From positions 1 through 64,000 of the forward strand of contig NZ_JAANIG010000025.1 in assembly GCF_011174675.1 (NCBI RefSeq): 64,000 nucleotides of DNA, read 5' to 3'. This document shows, piece after piece, positions 6,710 through 14,649 of this stretch. The stretch is from Perlabentimonas gracilis (GTDB taxonomy: Bacteria > Bacteroidota > Bacteroidia > Bacteroidales > Tenuifilaceae). The notes under the pieces were generated by a model. It did not search any database and was not told the origin of the DNA. It saw only the letters and a program-made list of their open reading frames with translations. The translations under genes and the position numbers were made by a program. Position 1 is the stretch's first letter; each line of letters opens with the position of its first letter.

Positions 6710-6753
6710 GCTGGCTAAAGCACTCTTTTTGAACAAGAGTAACCTTAGCCAGC
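6710..6753. other. Intercistronic hairpin between peptide and propeller genes, cassette B
   Basis: GCTGGCTAA (6710-6718) pairs with TTAGCCAGC (6745-6753), and inside it ACTCTT (6722-6727) pairs with AAGAGT (6735-6740). The place in the operon and part of the stem (GCTAAAG) match the hairpin at 2566-2605, although the rest differs. It may let the peptide be expressed more strongly than the downstream genes. Confidence 0.5.
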
Positions 6754-6763
6754 GAGATAGATT

Positions 6764-7024
6764 TTAATTCATGGCTTGAATTAATTCAGCTTTTGCAGGT
6801 TTTGTTGCTGCTGAATATGTATTTCCATCTTTCCCTTTACATGAAGTTTCGCATATGCAAGCATTACAACCGGTCTTCTCTGTAAATTCGTCAGAGGTCA
6901 TTTGAGCTTTGGCCATTATACTTATGTCACCAATTGAAAATACATTTTTGTTAACATTGGTTGACATTATTGCTCCAATAGCAAAAAGAGCAAATATCGA
7001 AATTGCAAATATTTTTCGTTTCAT
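6764..7024 (-). CDS. Small secreted cysteine-containing peptide (NVEALA-like), cassette B
   Basis: An 86-residue protein starting MKRKIFAISIFALFAIGAIM, a typical export signal, followed by DISIMAKAQ, which sits where NVEALA-family proteins have their name-giving motif, and then a C-terminal part with four cysteines (GCNACICETSC). Apart from the signal it is unlike the cassette A peptide. It is the first gene after the LytTR gene and the three 21-bp boxes. I infer a processed, possibly disulfide-bonded exported peptide; whether it is a toxin, a signal or something else cannot be told from sequence. Confidence 0.6.
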   Translation of the reverse strand: MKRKIFAISIFALFAIGAIMSTNVNKNVFSIGDISIMAKAQMTSDEFTEKTGCNACICETSCKGKDGNTYSAATKPAKAELIQAMN

Positions 7025-7158
7025 AATTTCTTATTAATTTAGTTTAGATATTTGGCTGGGCTTTATTAACATTAACTTTAATTGTTGTTTACACCACAGC
7101 ATCTGATGTTAAGTTTCACTTTGATAATATAGAGATATACTCTCTTCTAGATTTATCC

Positions 7159-7260
7159 TATCTTTGTCACAACATAATTTACCTCCTTTCCTTTTTAGGT
7201 TAGGGGCGTGCGAAGGGGGAGCGCTGGCTGTTGAGGCACTGTTGGCTCCCCCTTCTTTTT
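7159..7260 (+). ncRNA. Candidate small antisense RNA with terminator hairpin, copy 2
   Basis: TATCTTTG (7159-7166) precedes a perfect 11-bp stem, GAAGGGGGAGC (7212-7222) with GCTCCCCCTTC (7245-7255), followed by T6 from 7255. This is a strong plus-strand intrinsic terminator with no plus-strand protein gene before it. It is the second copy of the block at 3011-3108. Confidence 0.4.
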
Positions 7261-7291
7261 GCCCGTGTTTTATATGGTTATAAATGTAAAT

Positions 7292-7308
7292 GATGTTTTG
7301 TAAACATC
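7292..7308. promoter_or_regulatory. GATGTTT-TGT-AAACATC palindrome, copy 2
   Basis: Identical to 3139-3155 and at the same distance from the direct repeats, so it has been retained in both cassettes. Possible operator or leader structure of the peptide operon. Confidence 0.45.
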
Positions 7309-7327
7309 CAAATATCAGCCAAATATG

Positions 7328-7380
7328 GATAACTGCAGCATGAAAGGCGATAAGTGCACCATTTGGATCGATAACTGCAG
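7328..7380 (-). promoter_or_regulatory. Three phased direct repeats, probable LytTR binding sites, copy 2
   Basis: GATAACTGCAG (7328-7338), GATAAGTGCA (7349-7358) and GATAACTGCAG (7370-7380) again start 21 bp apart, next to the stop codon of the LytTR gene. Bases between the boxes vary slightly from copy 1 while the boxes are unchanged. Confidence 0.65.
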
Positions 7381-7381
7381 T

Positions 7382-7720
7382 TTAGCGTTGGGTAAGCAGC
7401 TGGCGGATATGGGGGTATTTTCGCTGCGAAACGTCAATTCTGTGCGTGCCGCTCACCAAAACGTACCGTTCGGGGTGTCCCTGTAGCTTGGTAACGTGGT
7501 TTAAATTCACCAGGGTGCTGTGGTTTACCCGGGCAAAGCCTAATGGAACTAGCGTTTCCTCCACCTCCTTCAATGGCTTGGCAAGCCAAAGGCCGTCGAT
7601 TTCCTTGGCGTGAATTATGGTTTTCCCATCCTTCCAGCAGGCGTATAGGATCTCGTCAAGTGGCAACAGCCTGGATTTGCCCCTAAAGGGTACCTGTAGC
7701 TTACGGTTGTAAAGCGTCAT
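7382..7720 (-). CDS. Stand-alone LytTR DNA-binding regulator, cassette B
   Basis: A 112-residue LytTR domain without a receiver or membrane segment, the close paralogue of 3229-3567. Differences cluster near the N-terminus and in residues 30-48, while the DNA-binding core and C-terminal YPHIRQLLTQR are identical. With no attached sensor domain, activity must depend on expression level or on a partner protein. The promoter candidate is the bipartite element at 7831-7871. Confidence 0.85.
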   Translation of the reverse strand: MTLYNRKLQVPFRGKSRLLPLDEILYACWKDGKTIIHAKEIDGLWLAKPLKEVEETLVPLGFARVNHSTLVNLNHVTKLQGHPERYVLVSGTHRIDVSQRKYPHIRQLLTQR

Positions 7721-7830
7721 AATGTTTGGGTTTTAGTTAGTTTACAGCTCGTTATCGGTGTTTAATTTTATGGCAAGGGCTCCTTTGCCTTTTAGAGGTA
7801 GAATATTACCCTACAGCCGAAGACTCCATG

Positions 7831-7871
7831 CCCCTCTACCCTATATCCTTGGTTTGGGCCATTTGTGACAA
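7831..7871 (-). promoter_or_regulatory. Bipartite element TTGTCACAAA-N23-TAGAGGGG, copy 2
   Basis: Minus-strand TTGTCACAAA (7871-7862) and TAGAGGGG (7838-7831) with the conserved 23-base spacer, 111 bases before the LytTR start at 7720. See the first copy at 3675-3715. Confidence 0.6.
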
Positions 7872-8135
7872 CGTTTTGTGAAGTATTTTTGCTATTTGGA
7901 GGGATTCTAAATAACCAGCAAGGTTAACAGTTTGGTTGGCAATAATTTAGTGGTGGGGCGTGTTTGTTTTTCTATAGATACGTTTTTTTCTATTTGGGTT
8001 GCTCAGGATTCTGTAGGCGCAGCGAGGCGCTGGTTAAGAGCTACCTCGATGAGCAGGATGCTGCCCAAAGCAGCTGCCTCAGAAGAGGGAGAAGTAGAAA
8101 AAGGCGATTTATACCCCGTTCAACCGAGGCTATAC
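7831..8135. repeat. Duplicated operon-upstream block, copy 2
   Basis: Second copy of the 3674-3960 block. It has the same GC-rich core (about 7990-8110) but not the G10 tract, and it shares a short additional end (ACCGAGG plus flanks near 8125) with copy 3. A further short similarity, AACCTCAGCTGAACAGGGG near 8230, has a counterpart at about 17857. Nothing else is seen between 8136 and 8295. Confidence 0.7.
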
Positions 8136-8295
8136 AGTTAAAAATAAGTGCAATAGGGTTTTAGGTATATTTAACGGGCAGAACCCGAAGAAACAGATAC
8201 GGCTGAGCCTGGAGCCTGCCTACTGCAGGCAAACCTCAGCTGAACAGGGGACTTGAAATATAAATCAAATGCAGCTTAACGTAAGTTATTTGATA

Positions 8296-9231
8296 CTATG
8301 GCATACAAACACCATCAAGAATATCTTCTCGTGAGGGGTTATATGCATTTTGCCTCACTGTTAGTTTTGCCAAATTATTGGATTCTATTACTGGAATCAA
8401 CGAGCAAAAATCTGTTAGTGATGAGTTTTTGTAAATTGTTACAGATTTTAATCCCGTGCTAATATTTTCAAGGCCATCTAGGGTTTCAAGAATATCGTTA
8501 TCATAAATATATATTTCAGCTACACTTGTTAAGCCGCTTAGCTCTTTAATTGACATTAAACTTGCATTACTAATAATATACAGATAATCCTCAATAAAAT
8601 TCAGGTCCTCAAGCCCCTCAAGTGATGTAATAAGGTTTTGATCTGCAATGTATAAGTTTTGTAGATAGTTGATACCCGAGAGGGCAGACAAGCTGTTTAG
8701 ACTACTATTCCCATAAATCATTAGTTCTGCACCTGAAAACACCCTTAGCCCATCAAGGCTTTCGAGAGAAATATTATTAGCCACCTGTATATTGTTTGTA
8801 AACGCTTTTATATTATTAAGCCCTAGCAGGTTTTTTAGGCTCTTGTTTTCGAATATTAGAATATTGCCACCCACACATTCTAATTTAGATAATTGGTTTA
8901 TGCTCTCTAAACTTGAATTGGTCTGTATGTATAGACCGCTATCGATGGTGGTGAGATTGTGGAGGCCATCGAGGTTTTTCAGCAAATGAGATCTGTAGAT
9001 GCTAAGCGAGCCCTTAATGGCCTTAATTTTATTAAGATTTGACAGGGTGCTGATGTACTCACCGTTTATATGAAGATTCCCGTTTACTGTCGATAGGGTA
9101 AAGCCATCCACATCCTTTTGAGATTTAAGGTAATAGTCCTTAAATTCGGGTTCATCCTTACCGCATGATTGCCCAAGTATTGCTGCCGCAATCATAAAGC
9201 ATAATGATAGCAGAACTAGATTTTTTCTCAT
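8296..9231 (-). CDS. Lipoprotein with receptor L-domain-like leucine-rich repeats
   Basis: A 311-residue exported lipoprotein (lipobox G-Q-S-C near residue 23) made of about ten repeats of roughly 22 residues in the form L-x-S-L-D-G-L ... L-x-I-x-x-N, like the receptor L-domain/leucine-rich repeats of Bacteroidota surface proteins. It ends with a DILDGVC cap. Such solenoids usually bind protein or glycan partners. It is the last gene of the 17022-8296 operon and starts eight bases after the S41 peptidase gene ends. The ligand is unknown. Confidence 0.7.
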   Translation of the reverse strand: MRKNLVLLSLCFMIAAAILGQSCGKDEPEFKDYYLKSQKDVDGFTLSTVNGNLHINGEYISTLSNLNKIKAIKGSLSIYRSHLLKNLDGLHNLTTIDSGLYIQTNSSLESINQLSKLECVGGNILIFENKSLKNLLGLNNIKAFTNNIQVANNISLESLDGLRVFSGAELMIYGNSSLNSLSALSGINYLQNLYIADQNLITSLEGLEDLNFIEDYLYIISNASLMSIKELSGLTSVAEIYIYDNDILETLDGLENISTGLKSVTIYKNSSLTDFCSLIPVIESNNLAKLTVRQNAYNPSREDILDGVCMP

Positions 9232-9238
9232 TTCTCGA

Positions 9239-10246
9239 CTATTTTATTAATAGCATTTCAAGCGCTTTATCAAGCTGGGGGTCAATACCCGTTTCTTGGT
9301 GAGTTGTGTCCCAGTAATCAACAGGTAGTTCAACTTCAACATCGGGATTTATACCATCCTCCGTTAGCTCCATGGCAAGGTTTAATGTTTTATTTACAGT
9401 GTAGTGGAAGTACCATCCGTTTCCTAAAAGGACAGGGCCTCTAGCACCAGCACCACCCCCCGATCTTTCCCCCAACAGGGTGCTGTTGGTTAAGTCTTTA
9501 AGAATGGAGGCAACTGAGTTCCCCATGCTGTAGGTGCTTCTATTGGTCAGAACAATAATCGGTATTGAACAATCCACTATTCCTGTACCCTTTACTTTAA
9601 TTGGGTAGGGTATGGTGAAGCTATTGTGGTTGGCTCCATTTCGGTATTGTTCGTATAGCACTGTTTGTTCCCCTGTGAAGAAAAGGCTGCTTACATCATA
9701 ACCCATAATTTGACCTCCTGTACAATCCCTCAGATCAAAAATAATTCCGTTGCTGAAACTATATTCCCCAACAAGGTTCTTGATTAGATTAATTTCTCTT
9801 GTAGGTTCAGGCATAAATAGCATACGTAAGTACATTATATCATTTGAGAGCTGAGCCAAATGAAAATGTTCAAGCAATGCAAGGTTCTCAAATTCATAGT
9901 TTAGATAGGTGCGCCAGAATTTAATTGATGGATTCTCAAATTGCACGGTGGCTACCTCATCACCTTTACCAACCCATACATGACCATCGTTTAGTTTGAA
10001 TACAATTTCTTGATATAGCACAAGGGCCTGTTCGTCTGATTCTACCTTTTGGAATTTAGGTGCATAGGTTGCATAAACCTCATTCCAATTTACCCCTTTC
10101 TCGTTAAAGAAAACATAGTGTTTATCCATGGTTTGCCAAAAGGTTTCAAAGTTTGAGATATAGGAAGTACTCGGGTTGACAATATCCTTCTCGCATGAAT
10201 GCAGTATGAAACAGGCTAATAAAAGTATGGCAATTCTTTTAGTCAT
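9239..10246 (-). CDS. S41-family C-terminal-processing-like peptidase, lipoprotein
   Basis: A 335-residue lipoprotein (Cys18). The DLRDCTGG segment near residue 171 and LTNRSTYSMGN, with the probable catalytic Ser240, match the S41 serine protease core; GINPDVEVELP is the usual tail of the domain. An N-terminal helical cap (SNFETFWQTMDKHYVFF) is typical of the Bacteroidota S41 lipoproteins. No PDZ domain is obvious, so it is a small version of the family. It probably cleaves exported or outer-membrane-associated peptides. It lies ten bases after an outer-membrane barrel gene. Confidence 0.8.
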   Translation of the reverse strand: MTKRIAILLLACFILHSCEKDIVNPSTSYISNFETFWQTMDKHYVFFNEKGVNWNEVYATYAPKFQKVESDEQALVLYQEIVFKLNDGHVWVGKGDEVATVQFENPSIKFWRTYLNYEFENLALLEHFHLAQLSNDIMYLRMLFMPEPTREINLIKNLVGEYSFSNGIIFDLRDCTGGQIMGYDVSSLFFTGEQTVLYEQYRNGANHNSFTIPYPIKVKGTGIVDCSIPIIVLTNRSTYSMGNSVASILKDLTNSTLLGERSGGGAGARGPVLLGNGWYFHYTVNKTLNLAMELTEDGINPDVEVELPVDYWDTTHQETGIDPQLDKALEMLLIK

Positions 10247-10255
10247 AGTGATGCG

Positions 10256-11053
10256 TTAGAATGTAATCCCTAGCCCAACGCTGTGCTGTGCATATGTTTG
10301 GTAAAATGGCGCCAGGCTATGAGAAAAGTATTTAAAAAAGTATGATATGTTGTAGTGAATATTGTTGTGAGGCAATGTAATGCAAAATTCGCTATTCAGC
10401 ATATTGTAGTTGAGCAAGTGGTATGTTGCGTTGGGAATTAAGTAGTATGTGTAAGGGTTTTGCGAGAGGTTGAGGTTGATGAGAGGTGGTTTGGGAATAT
10501 GCCCCATTCCTAAAATTGCAAACCCCAGTTTGCCCCCAAATACAAATTTCTTAGCGGAGTATAATACCTGGATATGGCCATTACCATTTATGCCCCACAA
10601 ACCGAATGGGGATAAATAATTGGTGATTTCATATGACTTCTCCGTAGGATATGTGAATTCAGCAACTAGTGCTGGGCCAATTCCTAGGTTGATTACTGTG
10701 TTGGGAATAAAACTTGGTGCCTTCCAGTGCCATCCTAGCTCAATGGCCAAATCGCTAAATCTATAGATGGGGACATCCTGGCTGGGTGAAATACTAAAGT
10801 GCAGTGCAGAGGTGCTAAGCGATGCAGATAGGTCAGATTTCCAGTTTGATAAAGCAGTTGTTCTGTGCCAGCTATACCGCATGGTGAATAAATTTCCAGG
10901 CAGCCCATTGGGCAGATTAAATGTGTTGGCATAGGCCAACCTACCCATATGCACTTGCACTTGGTGCATATTTAGTGTTTGCGTGCTATCGCATTTACCT
11001 TGGGCTGTTAAAGCAGTAAGTTGGATTAATAGTAATGCGATAAGATGTTTCAT
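10256..11053 (-). CDS. Outer-membrane beta-barrel-like protein
   Basis: The ATG at 11053 gives 265 residues with a cleavable signal (MKHLIALLLIQLTALTAQG); an upstream in-frame ATG at 11068 is less likely. Alternating hydrophobic/polar strands and a final strand ending in phenylalanine (VGLGITF) are typical of outer-membrane barrels. I do not recognise a specific family. It lies between a propeller lipoprotein gene and the S41 peptidase gene. Confidence 0.55.
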   Translation of the reverse strand: MKHLIALLLIQLTALTAQGKCDSTQTLNMHQVQVHMGRLAYANTFNLPNGLPGNLFTMRYSWHRTTALSNWKSDLSASLSTSALHFSISPSQDVPIYRFSDLAIELGWHWKAPSFIPNTVINLGIGPALVAEFTYPTEKSYEITNYLSPFGLWGINGNGHIQVLYSAKKFVFGGKLGFAILGMGHIPKPPLINLNLSQNPYTYYLIPNATYHLLNYNMLNSEFCITLPHNNIHYNISYFFKYFSHSLAPFYQTYAQHSVGLGITF

Positions 11054-11102
11054 TGTTTTACTATGCATAGAGGGGGATATTCAAGATATAACCTTTATTC
11101 TG

Positions 11103-12179
11103 CTAGTTATTAAGGTTTGGGATTTGCGCTAAATCGTATTTGTATACTGTACCATCAAAGCTATCCGGAATAGTATAAAGCATCCCTTTATTACAAATGG
11201 TGAGGTTCAGAATACCAAAAGGAAAGTTTAGCTTAGCAACAGGGTTAGTATGCTCATCAAATACGAGTATGGTGTTTGCGTAGTTTGGCCTCATATCTTC
11301 CTCATTAAACGATTGCCCTCCCTTGTAGGCGATAAAGATTAAATTGGTAAAGCTAATAGCATGAGAAGCAAAGGAAGTATAGTTGTTGAGCAAATTACCC
11401 GATGCATGAACCTCTGGTTTAATGTCTGTGAAATTATTGCCTAGCCTATCGGATCTATCCATAGTCTCAAAATCGAACCGGGTTATCTTATTGAGTAAGT
11501 TATAAAAAAGGAATGCTTTGTTATTGTGTATGGTAAAAATACCCCTGTTGTAGATAATATTAGCAATATGGTTTTCTGATATCTTTTTATTATTGTTATT
11601 GCCGTATGTTCTAACAATTTTGCCATTTATATCCATCTCTGCAAACAGGTTGTCGCCCGTTGGGTTGTAAACCAGAAGCGTAGTGTCCGACATCTGATGG
11701 TAATCGGTTATCATCATCATTTGGTTCTGCAACTGTATTGATGCGTTAGGGGTAAAACCATTTTCTGCCTCGGATATCATTTGGTTAAGGGGAATTCTGT
11801 GGATTAGCCTTTTGGGTGGTTCCATTAGCCAAAAAGCATCGTAATGGGGATAAACCTTAAATAACGAAGGGTTAATGAATTCGTTCGGACCATTACCAAT
11901 GGCTCCAAATCCGTTGATAAAATCACCTGTTTGGCTGTTGTAAATTTTCAGAAACATGTTCTCATCCCTTAAGTCATTTATTAACATAACAGAGTCGTGC
12001 ACAAAAATATCAGTCGGCGAAAAGCAGTTGTCAATTCGAATTTCCTCCACTCTAACGCTACCCATATCCACCTCAATAGGGAACTTAGCGAAATCGTTTT
12101 TACTGGGTGGGTTGCACGAGGTAATATGAATTAATCCAATCATAATGTAAAAGATTATCATAGTCGAACCTGTTTTCAT
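11103..12179 (-). CDS. Six-bladed beta-propeller lipoprotein
   Basis: The start at 12179 gives 358 residues, beginning with a signal peptide and an H-I-T-S-C lipobox; in-frame ATGs up to 12200 exist. GAIGNGPNEFINPSLF is the blade-1 motif. It belongs to the same family as the cassette propellers but lies in a different operon, behind a 255-base gap that may hold its own promoter. No thioredoxin-like or peptide gene accompanies it. Confidence 0.75.
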   Translation of the reverse strand: MKTGSTMIIFYIMIGLIHITSCNPPSKNDFAKFPIEVDMGSVRVEEIRIDNCFSPTDIFVHDSVMLINDLRDENMFLKIYNSQTGDFINGFGAIGNGPNEFINPSLFKVYPHYDAFWLMEPPKRLIHRIPLNQMISEAENGFTPNASIQLQNQMMMITDYHQMSDTTLLVYNPTGDNLFAEMDINGKIVRTYGNNNNKKISENHIANIIYNRGIFTIHNNKAFLFYNLLNKITRFDFETMDRSDRLGNNFTDIKPEVHASGNLLNNYTSFASHAISFTNLIFIAYKGGQSFNEEDMRPNYANTILVFDEHTNPVAKLNFPFGILNLTICNKGMLYTIPDSFDGTVYKYDLAQIPNLNN

Positions 12180-12434
12180 AATCATTGTTTTGATAGACAA
12201 TTATTCTGTGTTGTAATGGTGTAAATTCCAACTTCAAGAGCACCCGTAGCAGCCAGTAGTAAAGTTTTCCTTCGACCTTAAAGATAACAACTTGGCACAA
12301 AACATTTATTTTTTTGTAGCGCTCCCTTTTGCTTGCTTATTGCAATCTTTAAAAAAAAGCATTCGCCACATTGTACACCATATACCGATTATGGCTTGGA
12401 GTATGGGATCCACCCTTTTTTTTGCTGTCTGGGC

Positions 12435-13328
12435 CTATAGCTCCGTTGAGTCTTTGCCCGTTTTGCTTTTAATAAGCTTGTACGATAAACCTATACCCAC
12501 AGTAGGCATAGCCCTGTTGATCTTGCTTTCGCCAAAGGAAATAGGAAGTCCACCATGAAGTTGGAACCCTATCCGTGAAAAGTTGATGTTCACCAGCAGA
12601 GCGGGATCTATATAGTAATCGGCTTGGTGGGCGTAAAAGTGCTGCCCTATATGCTCGTATGAGAATGGGTAAATGGGGTCGTATTCTATATTGTAATGCC
12701 TTAGATACCCCATGTTAAGCTGGGCTGTAACTTGCAACTTTTTATGCTTGTAGGAAATACCCAGAAGAAAGTTGTGATTAAAAGTGGTGTAGCGCAAATG
12801 GCTTTTTGTTAGGGTGTAGTTATCTGGTAGTAAATATTCCTTATAGATGAAGTGACCGCTGCCGAACATAATGCTACTACCTGCTTCCCACTGGAGGAAG
12901 GGGAGAAGATCCTTATGATAAGTGGCACCCAGGTTAAAGGCGTTGGTATTCCCGTCAAAGGTAATGTTATCGTTAGCCCCCTCTACATTAAAAATATTGT
13001 ACCGTATAGTGTGGAAGTAGCAGCTATGTAGGCTAATGTTGTCTGAGTATGCGTACGATACATTTACCCTGTTGTCGTTAACCAGAAGGTAGTTGCGCCA
13101 TACTTGCTCAAGGGTTGCCCTGGCCCTATAGCCCGCATTGTACACCCCGGCCCAGCCCATATCGGGCCAATAGAGTTGGCGCGTAAGGCTAAGCTTTAGC
13201 TCGCCTTGTGGAGCAAAACAGCTGGTTATAGGTGTGTAGGTGGTTCGGTAGTTGAGGTAATGCTGTGCGTAGGCTCCCATTTGGATTGAAAGGCAAGTTA
13301 TTACGACAAAAATATTTTTTCTATTCAT
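12435..13328 (-). CDS. Outer-membrane beta-barrel-like protein
   Basis: A 297-residue protein with a signal peptide cleaved after G-A-Y-A, rich in alternating aromatic strands (LRYTTFNHNFLLGISYKH, AMPTVGIGLSYKL). It resembles the type IX-associated or PorP-like small barrels in character, but I cannot assign a family. It follows a PQQ-propeller lipoprotein gene in the same direction. Confidence 0.5.
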   Translation of the reverse strand: MNRKNIFVVITCLSIQMGAYAQHYLNYRTTYTPITSCFAPQGELKLSLTRQLYWPDMGWAGVYNAGYRARATLEQVWRNYLLVNDNRVNVSYAYSDNISLHSCYFHTIRYNIFNVEGANDNITFDGNTNAFNLGATYHKDLLPFLQWEAGSSIMFGSGHFIYKEYLLPDNYTLTKSHLRYTTFNHNFLLGISYKHKKLQVTAQLNMGYLRHYNIEYDPIYPFSYEHIGQHFYAHQADYYIDPALLVNINFSRIGFQLHGGLPISFGESKINRAMPTVGIGLSYKLIKSKTGKDSTEL

Positions 13329-13367
13329 GGCTTTGTTGTTGGCTATTTAATATTTATCACTGTTATG

Positions 13368-14594
13368 CTATAACCCCTCAAAGCAATAGGTGTAACCCAA
13401 ATCGCCCACAACCACAAACTTTTTACCCTCGTCATTCTTATAGGTGGCAACGCCGAATTGGGTATCATACCGTAAGTCGAAGTTAAGCACCCGCTTACCG
13501 GTGTTTAAATTGTAGGCCTGAAGATTTTTTCCTGTAGATACTATATACAGCACATTGTCGAGAATTGCTGATGGGTACACCCAGTCCTCGAAGACGTAAA
13601 GCAAGCTATGGGTGTTCAAATCCACCACGTAGTGACCATCTACGTTTAGGGTATTGTTGGGGCTAAGCCCCATTATCAACTTATCGTTGTAGAATGTGTG
13701 ATAAATGTAATCACCCCAGTCAATTAGCTTCACCTCGCGCTCAAAGGATAGGGTTTCCATATCGAAAATCTTGTAGCCTGTGCCTGTGAAAAGGAATACC
13801 CTCCCATTGTTCACCTCAACTTTACTGAGCCAGCTATCCAGCGGAATGTTTTCAACCAGCAACTCCATAGTTTTGGTATCTAGTAGCGACATAAAACACT
13901 CAATAGAATCGGGTTTTGAAAGCCTGTGCTCATCGATAAACATGTAGTCTTTTTGGTTGTAATTAAGTGGGTGGGGTCTGCCCCTGCGGTGCCAATCGAA
14001 ATTGGGATGCACGGGTAGCGTGGTGGCGAAAAAGTACTCGGTGTCGCCGTTTTCAATACTTACCTTGTAGATGGGAAAAACTTCGTCTGAAGTGAGGACT
14101 AGGCAATAGTAGTAATCATCATATGCCTCGAGATGACCGAGAGTCTCAAGATGTGTTTTCCAGATGACTTCGCCGGTGTTAATATTTAGCTTGGTATGCA
14201 TCAAATCACCCTGCTCTAGAATGGGGATAATTATGTAGCCCTTTTCATTGTTGAAAATGGAATACTTTAAGAATAGGATCTGTTCCCCAGTGTAATCTTC
14301 TGAAGTCTCAAAGAATTTCTCCCAAAGAATTTCACCAGTGTCAACCCTCATGCATCTTAACCCACCTCTTTTGTTATCATAGGTGTCCACAATCACTTTG
14401 TCATCGAACTGCCAGTAGGGATAAAAAACGCAGGTTACAAAGTTAGACGTATCGTGGGCAACTTTCCATAAGGGTTCTTGCCATACTACTACACCATTTT
14501 CTATGATTTTAGTCGGCTGAGGGGGGAGCGACTCCTTTGCGCAGTGCGAAAGAAATAATGATACTAATAGCAATAGAATAAGTTTCGGGTTCAT
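13368..14594 (-). CDS. PQQ-like (BamB-type) beta-propeller lipoprotein
   Basis: Starting at ATG 14594 the product has a clean lipoprotein signal (L-F-L-S-H-C); the longer frame to 14663 overlaps the upstream hydrolase gene and has no signal. Repeated units such as VDTGEILWEK, INTGEVIWKT and LNTGKRVLN are the hallmark of PQQ-like quinoprotein propeller repeats, which in BamB and many exported proteins serve as protein-binding scaffolds rather than enzymes. About 408 residues, normal for eight blades. Confidence 0.75.
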   Translation of the reverse strand: MNPKLILLLLVSLFLSHCAKESLPPQPTKIIENGVVVWQEPLWKVAHDTSNFVTCVFYPYWQFDDKVIVDTYDNKRGGLRCMRVDTGEILWEKFFETSEDYTGEQILFLKYSIFNNEKGYIIIPILEQGDLMHTKLNINTGEVIWKTHLETLGHLEAYDDYYYCLVLTSDEVFPIYKVSIENGDTEYFFATTLPVHPNFDWHRRGRPHPLNYNQKDYMFIDEHRLSKPDSIECFMSLLDTKTMELLVENIPLDSWLSKVEVNNGRVFLFTGTGYKIFDMETLSFEREVKLIDWGDYIYHTFYNDKLIMGLSPNNTLNVDGHYVVDLNTHSLLYVFEDWVYPSAILDNVLYIVSTGKNLQAYNLNTGKRVLNFDLRYDTQFGVATYKNDEGKKFVVVGDLGYTYCFEGL

Positions 14595-14649
14595 ATTGTA
14601 ATTTTTTATTTGCTGCGATACCCATAGGTATCGCAGCAAATTTAGGTGT

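Noticed and set aside
12292-12558. An 88-codon plus-strand ORF between minus-strand genes
   Set aside because: Half of it overlaps the barrel gene at 12435-13328, it has no ribosome site and no recognisable domain.
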